A stretch of DNA of 64,000 nt from Agrobacterium tumefaciens (GTDB lineage Bacteria > Pseudomonadota > Alphaproteobacteria > Rhizobiales > Rhizobiaceae). The notes under the pieces are model-generated. The model was not told the origin of the DNA and did not search any database. It saw nothing but the letters and a program-made list of their open reading frames with translations. A program made the position numbers and the translations under genes. Within the stretch, counting starts at the first letter, position 1. The number at the start of each line of letters is the position of its first letter. Positions 59,726 to 64,000 of the stretch are shown here, in pieces. Location of the stretch: contig CP048488.1 in the NCBI GenBank assembly GCA_025560025.1, forward strand, positions 124,001 to 188,000. The letters run 5' to 3'.

Positions 59726-60982
59726 TTATTTTGACGTTTCTATATTAAGATCCAAGTGTGGACTTAGATGAGAAACTTCACGATCGATTCCTTGATTTCG
59801 CCATTCCCAGATAGCCATTTCATCTTCAGGTCGATCTGAGATTACCCAGTCCGCAATTGTTGCCGAATTTCCTGGTGTTCCTTTTCTCCAACGTATGTGT
59901 TTCCGCTCGTCTGTCTCATGACGTCGGGCCCTGCCTGTTTTAATGTCGATGGAGAATTCACCCCGCTCGCCGGAATCCAGGAGGGCTGCGAAGTCATAGC
60001 ATCTAGTGACCGCAGCAAACTTCAGGTGAGGGCGTTTAGCTCTAATCATCGTATCCTCCTTGAGGGAATACGCGAGTCTCACTGCGGCTTGATCTGAATC
60101 GAAAGCCAACAAGACATCTTTATCGACAACTTGGCCCAGCAAATTTCTGGTCACCCCGGAGAAAACAACATGTGCCGCCACGATCCTCATGTCTTGCATT
60201 AGCATGGAATCAAACCAGGCTTTGCCTGCCAAATACAAATCATCGACTGTGGGTTCAGTAACTTGACGCAGACGGGCCAGTCGGCACAGTTCTTCAGGAA
60301 AAAGAGCGGGCATCAGGGCGATTGATTTCCTCCAAGCAGATGCGGGCTGGGCATTTAAAACTGCATCAACGAAGGCACCGCCGTGTGGGTATTCAAATGT
60401 ATAGAAAAGTACAACAACTCTTTGATGGTATTCCGGCCGGTGGCTAAGCCAAGCCACAATCACGTGAGCCTCGTAGTTCCTACCGTCTAGGAAAATGGTG
60501 GCATCTGGATTAGCCAAAAATACCTTGCTGAATATTTCAGTTAACAAAGGAATATGATCAATGGTTTCAAGATACTTGTCTTGTATTATCCCATTTGATA
60601 CCTCTCGAATAATAACAGGTACATCCTTGATTTTTGATGAGTGAATTTCATTGAAAAGCTTATCTCCCAACTTTTCAGACACTCGCCAAGTGTTAAGATC
60701 ATGAGAAACGATAGCTACATTATCTGAAGTTAAACAGACGTCCAACTCGCTCAGATTGCGTCCTCCTTGCCCGAGCGCGGCCAACAATGAGCTCGCGGTG
60801 CATTCTTGAATTCGTTTCCCTAAATTGAACATTCCTCTGTGCTCAATGACCTGTAAGGGCAGGTCTTCCTCGAGCCGCTCTAGAAGCCTTGGGACAGAAT
60901 GGCGTGCGAGAACCTCGGGGGGAGTAACGTTTTCTGGTAGATCCCAATGGAGTGTCCAAGCCGGCCAAACGGTTCCTTCCAC
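59726..60982 (-). CDS. acs: Agrocinopine synthase
   Basis: Opine synthase made in the plant: a 418-residue glycerophosphodiester-phosphodiesterase-family protein that joins sugars through a phosphodiester to give agrocinopine. HRG (residues 48-50), ELDVCLTSDN and VSHDLN carry the family's catalytic residues. The given start is a GTG, unlikely in a plant mRNA. There is no in-frame ATG before HRG; the next Met (residue 51) would delete it. Two upstream ATGs (61082, 61043) connect to this frame only if one T is removed from a T7 run (61016-61022) or if a 61-base intron (61070-61010) is spliced. See findings. Its product feeds accF/accG-type catabolism. Confidence 0.85.
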   Translation of the reverse strand: MEGTVWPAWTLHWDLPENVTPPEVLARHSVPRLLERLEEDLPLQVIEHRGMFNLGKRIQECTASSLLAALGQGGRNLSELDVCLTSDNVAIVSHDLNTWRVSEKLGDKLFNEIHSSKIKDVPVIIREVSNGIIQDKYLETIDHIPLLTEIFSKVFLANPDATIFLDGRNYEAHVIVAWLSHRPEYHQRVVVLFYTFEYPHGGAFVDAVLNAQPASAWRKSIALMPALFPEELCRLARLRQVTEPTVDDLYLAGKAWFDSMLMQDMRIVAAHVVFSGVTRNLLGQVVDKDVLLAFDSDQAAVRLAYSLKEDTMIRAKRPHLKFAAVTRCYDFAALLDSGERGEFSIDIKTGRARRHETDERKHIRWRKGTPGNSATIADWVISDRPEDEMAIWEWRNQGIDREVSHLSPHLDLNIETSK

Positions 60983-61082
60983 CTTGAGTGGCTTACGTTG
61001 ACAAAGGACCTGCGCAAAAAAACGGGAGGTTACGACACGACATGGTGAGTAAAATATAAAGTACTCTTACATTCACAGCCAT

Positions 61083-61595
61083 TTGCGAGCTAAAGCGAAT
61101 TGCCGGGTGCACGGCGGGAATTGCAGCGATTTCGATCTAAAAGTGACAAGCAAAATTTGTCGTGGAGTATATAGATATTGCCAAATGGAGTACTTAAATA
61201 ATGCACAAATGCTGACAGTTTTAGCTAATATTTTATTGTGGGGCATAACTTAGCTGGAATCACTCCACGGATAATCAGTCATTGTTATTTTCGGCGTCAA
61301 TTTGTCGGCCACTATCCGATTAGTTGCGCAAATCTTCAAATTTTCGACCTAACATCACACCTTTGTCGGTGTTTTCAGCGAAAGGCAGGCCCCATTTTTG
61401 AAAAATCCTCCATCAAGATAAATAGTTTAATAGGGTAAAAGGACGAAATACTTCGGTGTTGAGATTCGACTCAATTAATTTCAAACCAATCCCGTGATTG
61501 ATGCTATAGAGTCGCCCAATATAAGGGGCACTGAAGCGCGTTTAATTATTGACTGTGACTGAAATTTACATTCAAAAATAAGTAACTAGTTCGAT
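61083..61595. promoter_or_regulatory. Divergent promoter region between acs and gene 5-like
   Basis: About 510 AT-rich bases. On the minus strand ctatatactcc (about 61175-61165) is a TATA-like box for acs, with the ATG at 61082 the first downstream. On the plus strand caatataagg (61518-61527) is TATA-like for the next gene. No gene recognised in between. Confidence 0.5.
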
Positions 61596-62261
61596 ATGTA
61601 TCACAGTCGACCGATATTCAACATTATCGACAGCTCGAATATACAAGATCGGCGTGAACTTAAACTCGTCCTACGTCACACAGAGATTGCTTATCGCAGC
61701 TTTGCACAAGAGGATCTCATACCTGCTCAACGTTCCTGGATGAATTCCATCATTAATACTGATGTTCCCATTGATCCAGCTATAGATGAAGTGGTCAAGC
61801 GCTTTTGCGAAGTTGCTTGCTTGCCAGGCCCAGCAGGTATACCCCTGTATATTATACTCAATGATTCACTAATGTACGTTTATTGTTCGTTTCAAGCAAT
61901 GCGAAAGTACGCACACAAGCGATTTTATGACGGCGTTTCCGACGAAGGCGTAGTCATCTCCACCGTTCCACCCTATGCGGAAGGAATAACAAAAGAAACT
62001 ATGAGGTCGTGGCACAACAACGTCTGTCAGAATACAAGCAATGAAACACATGATTTGGATGCTTATATTGCTTTCCTTCCTACTTCGCTTCAAAATCCAA
62101 GTTTCTCGCATATGAAGATCGGCTGCGATAGCTTCTTAGCGCCATCCCGGGTTGATCCTTTCTGTGTTGAAATAATCGCGGTCGGCAAAGCCCTCTTTCA
62201 TGATAACGGGCTGAAAAAGAACCCAAGGTGTGGTGGTCAATGGCTCCCACCTTCTTGTTGA
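61596..62261 (+). CDS. Plast (RolB-family) protein, gene 5-like
   Basis: A 221-residue plast-family protein next to iaaH, the position of gene 5 in octopine and nopaline T-DNAs. Family blocks: RPIFNIIDSS, NDSLMYVYCSFQAMRKYAHK, TVPPYAEGITKETMR, LDAYIAFLPTSL and FCVEIIAVGKALF. Gene 5 of octopine T-DNA controls synthesis of indole-3-lactate, an auxin analogue; whether this protein does the same is not shown by sequence. A TATA-like box is about 70 bases upstream and an aataaa near 62349 follows. Confidence 0.7.
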   Translation: MYHSRPIFNIIDSSNIQDRRELKLVLRHTEIAYRSFAQEDLIPAQRSWMNSIINTDVPIDPAIDEVVKRFCEVACLPGPAGIPLYIILNDSLMYVYCSFQAMRKYAHKRFYDGVSDEGVVISTVPPYAEGITKETMRSWHNNVCQNTSNETHDLDAYIAFLPTSLQNPSFSHMKIGCDSFLAPSRVDPFCVEIIAVGKALFHDNGLKKNPRCGGQWLPPSC

Positions 62262-62767
62262 AGCGCTTGGTCTAATGCGCAGAGGTGTGTCAGCGGGGAT
62301 GAAGCAACAGTGTCCGATTGTAACGAAATGTATCGATCCTATGTAATGATAATAAAATGCTGTAGCCAGCATTAAGATAATCAGCGTATTTCCCATATGT
62401 ACTATGAATTCTATGTTGTATTGTTGCGTGCTTTATGAGTGATAAATTATTTGCTAAAGATATATATGGTTAATATTTTTGGCTTGGGGCCCCTGTCTAA
62501 TCTTTGAGCCGTTCTGGCGCTCAAAACAAATTGTAGGTGCAGCCTACGAAATTCTCTACTTTAATTTTATTTGGGAATCTAATTCACTATTGAGTCAAAA
62601 GATAATGCGTATTCTGTTCCGTGGAGACGCAATAACTGTAGAATATATATATCAAGTAGCTGTTTTGATTTCGGGAACGACAAGCCTGTCTGAAGAAATT
62701 TCTATCACATTCAGATAATGCTAACTGAAGTGCAGATTTATTAGACAATAAGTGGCGTGGCATACAG
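62262..62767. other. T-DNA intergenic region
   Basis: About 500 AT-rich bases between convergent gene 5-like and iaaH. An aataaa near 62349 serves the plus strand; tttatt near 62735 is a plausible minus-strand polyadenylation signal for iaaH. No gene recognised. Confidence 0.45.
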
Positions 62768-64000
62768 CTAATTAAAAGCATCGGGAAAGGAAGGAAAATT
62801 TATGGCTTTTTCTAATGCTGCCCCGATTGCTAACAGACGGTGGTCTGACCCCGCTAATCCGTCAATTTCCATTCCAACAGGCAAGCGATCAGGTGTAAGG
62901 CAGGCAGGAAGGCTCAACCCAGGTAGGCCTGCGTTGCTGCTTGGGTCCACATTTCGCACGTAGATCTTGAAAGTGTTCATCATTGAGCCATTGTGGATGA
63001 CTGACGACTCCTGACCTATGGCTTTGGCCGCTAAGGGTGCAGTTGGGAAAAGGATTGCATCTAACTGATAGAGTCTGAAGTAATTCCGATAAGTGGCCTG
63101 GAGCCTTGGCCTGAAGGATTGACGCGCCAGTTCATATTCATCGTTGGAAATTTGATGCCCATCAATTTGCGCACTGACAATGTTCGCTACATCGGGGCTA
63201 CGAATTCCTTTGATAACGTCAGAAAAAGAAACTGTTCCCACAAAATCGTCGAGATACTTTTTTAGAGCGTGTGGAAATTCGTAAAGCGCAATTGGCAAAC
63301 TTGCCCCACTATTCAGTTCCTCTAGGTGGGGGATGTCGGCTTCAACAAAGGTTACGCCTCTGTTGGCTAGCAAGCGAATCGTCGTTTCAGCTGCGAAGGC
63401 CACATCAGCATCAAGGTCATCGTAAAAGTAGGTAGTGGGGAGGCCGATCCGAAGCCCCTTCAGCGGCATGGGTGAAATTTTCGCCGACCGTCCGGAAATC
63501 ACCTGATCGAGGATTATAACATCGGCTACGCACTGCGCTATGATTCCGGCGGTGTCCCGGGTGGGGCTGACCGGTATTATCCGATCTCTTGGATATCGAG
63601 CAAGCGTCGGTCGAAATCCTACTACGCCACACAGGGCTGCGGGTAGGCGAACAGATGCACCGGTATCGGTGCCTATGCCGCCTAACATCAATCGGCTTGC
63701 CACCGCAGCAGCCACACCACCGCTTGAGCCTCCTGGTATCAGACTTGGATTCCACGGGTTCCGCACCGCACCGGTGGCATAGTTGTTGCTCGTAATTCCA
63801 AACGATAACTCATGCATGTTTCCCGAGGCACCCGGCAGTGCTCCAGCTGAAAAAAGTCTTTCTGCGACGCGGGATGGTATCTTTGGCAAGTGGTTTATCA
63901 GCGCCGGAGTAGCAGCGCTTGTAGGAAATATGCCGGTCGCGATGTTCGCCTTAAAACAGAGTGGAATGCCGCAAAGACCTAATCCGGCGTTTCCATGACG
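62768..64000 (-). CDS. iaaH: Indoleacetamide hydrolase, C-terminal 410 residues
   Basis: Plant-expressed amidase that hydrolyses indole-3-acetamide to indole-3-acetic acid, the second step of T-DNA auxin synthesis after iaaM. The amidase signature with the Ser-cis-Ser-Lys triad is present (FKANIA with its Lys, then [15 protein letters not shown] and [16 protein letters not shown]). The gene is open to the window edge; about 57 N-terminal residues lie beyond it, judging by the usual 467. Also called tms2 or gene 2. No frame defect seen. Confidence 0.95.
   Translation of the reverse strand, partial: RHGNAGLGLCGIPLCFKANIATGIFPTSAATPALINHLPKIPSRVAERLFSAGALPGASGNMHELSFGITSNNYATGAVRNPWNPSLIPGGSSGGVAAAVASRLMLGGIGTDTGASVRLPAALCGVVGFRPTLARYPRDRIIPVSPTRDTAGIIAQCVADVIILDQVISGRSAKISPMPLKGLRIGLPTTYFYDDLDADVAFAAETTIRLLANRGVTFVEADIPHLEELNSGASLPIALYEFPHALKKYLDDFVGTVSFSDVIKGIRSPDVANIVSAQIDGHQISNDEYELARQSFRPRLQATYRNYFRLYQLDAILFPTAPLAAKAIGQESSVIHNGSMMNTFKIYVRNVDPSSNAGLPGLSLPACLTPDRLPVGMEIDGLAGSDHRLLAIGAALEKAINFPSFPDAFN

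Overview
The window is part of a nopaline-type Ti plasmid of Agrobacterium (pTiC58/pTiT37/pTiSAKURA class). The assignment rests on a complete virA-virB-virG-virC-virD-virE region, the tzs cytokinin gene (typical of nopaline Ti plasmids), the end of an agrocinopine catabolism (acc) operon, and a canonical 25-bp T-DNA left border at 52679-52703 followed by plant-expressed genes (plast/RolB-family genes, agrocinopine synthase, iaaH). The names come from recognising protein sequences; no database search was run.

Layout. 1-5187: 3' part of the acc operon (ABC-transporter ATPase end, two permeases, accF phosphodiesterase, accG phosphatase) followed by a Nudix protein and a sugar-epimerase-like protein. 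5222-6020: a P-loop kinase gene cut off by an IS21-family remnant. 6327-8838: virH1 and virH2 (cytochromes P450). 8881-10526: a decayed IS110-type element. 10933-13206: virF (host F-box effector) and virK. 13.3-17.7 kb: decayed DNA (hipA pseudogene, IS66 fragment) with one intact gene for an exported chorismate-lyase-like protein. 17705-18436: tzs. 19273-21774: virA. 22319-31769: virB1-virB11. 32024-32749: virG. 32891-34197: virC2-virC1 on the minus strand. 34468-43041: virD1-D5. 43.2-43.7 kb: a fragment of a second virE3-like gene. 44497-48493: virE1-E2-E3. 48.8-52.2 kb: a scrap heap of IS66, traR, sugar-isomerase, Nudix, accG and accF relics, i.e. a second, diverged and decaying acc/traR module in opposite orientation to the first. 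52679-64000: the left part of the T-DNA, ending inside iaaH.

How it works together. VirA and VirG sense wound phenolics and switch on the vir promoters, several of which carry recognisable vir boxes. VirD1/VirD2 with VirC1/VirC2 nick and process the T-DNA at the borders. The VirB channel and VirD4 coupling protein export VirD2-T-strand and the effectors VirE2, VirE3, VirD5 and VirF. In the plant, T-DNA genes make auxin (iaaH), alter growth (plast genes) and make agrocinopine (acs). The bacterium then takes up and cleaves agrocinopine with the acc genes at the left of the window. Acs and AccF belong to the same glycerophosphodiester phosphodiesterase superfamily, one making and one breaking the opine.

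The most interesting points are the acs gene, which has no in-frame ATG ahead of its catalytic HRG motif unless a one-base homopolymer change or a short intron is invoked; a polytopic membrane protein of unknown function just inside the left border; the second acc/traR module beside the border; and the truncated virE3 paralogue. No CRISPR array, tRNA or rRNA gene was seen, and nothing in the window stands out as a wholly new system.
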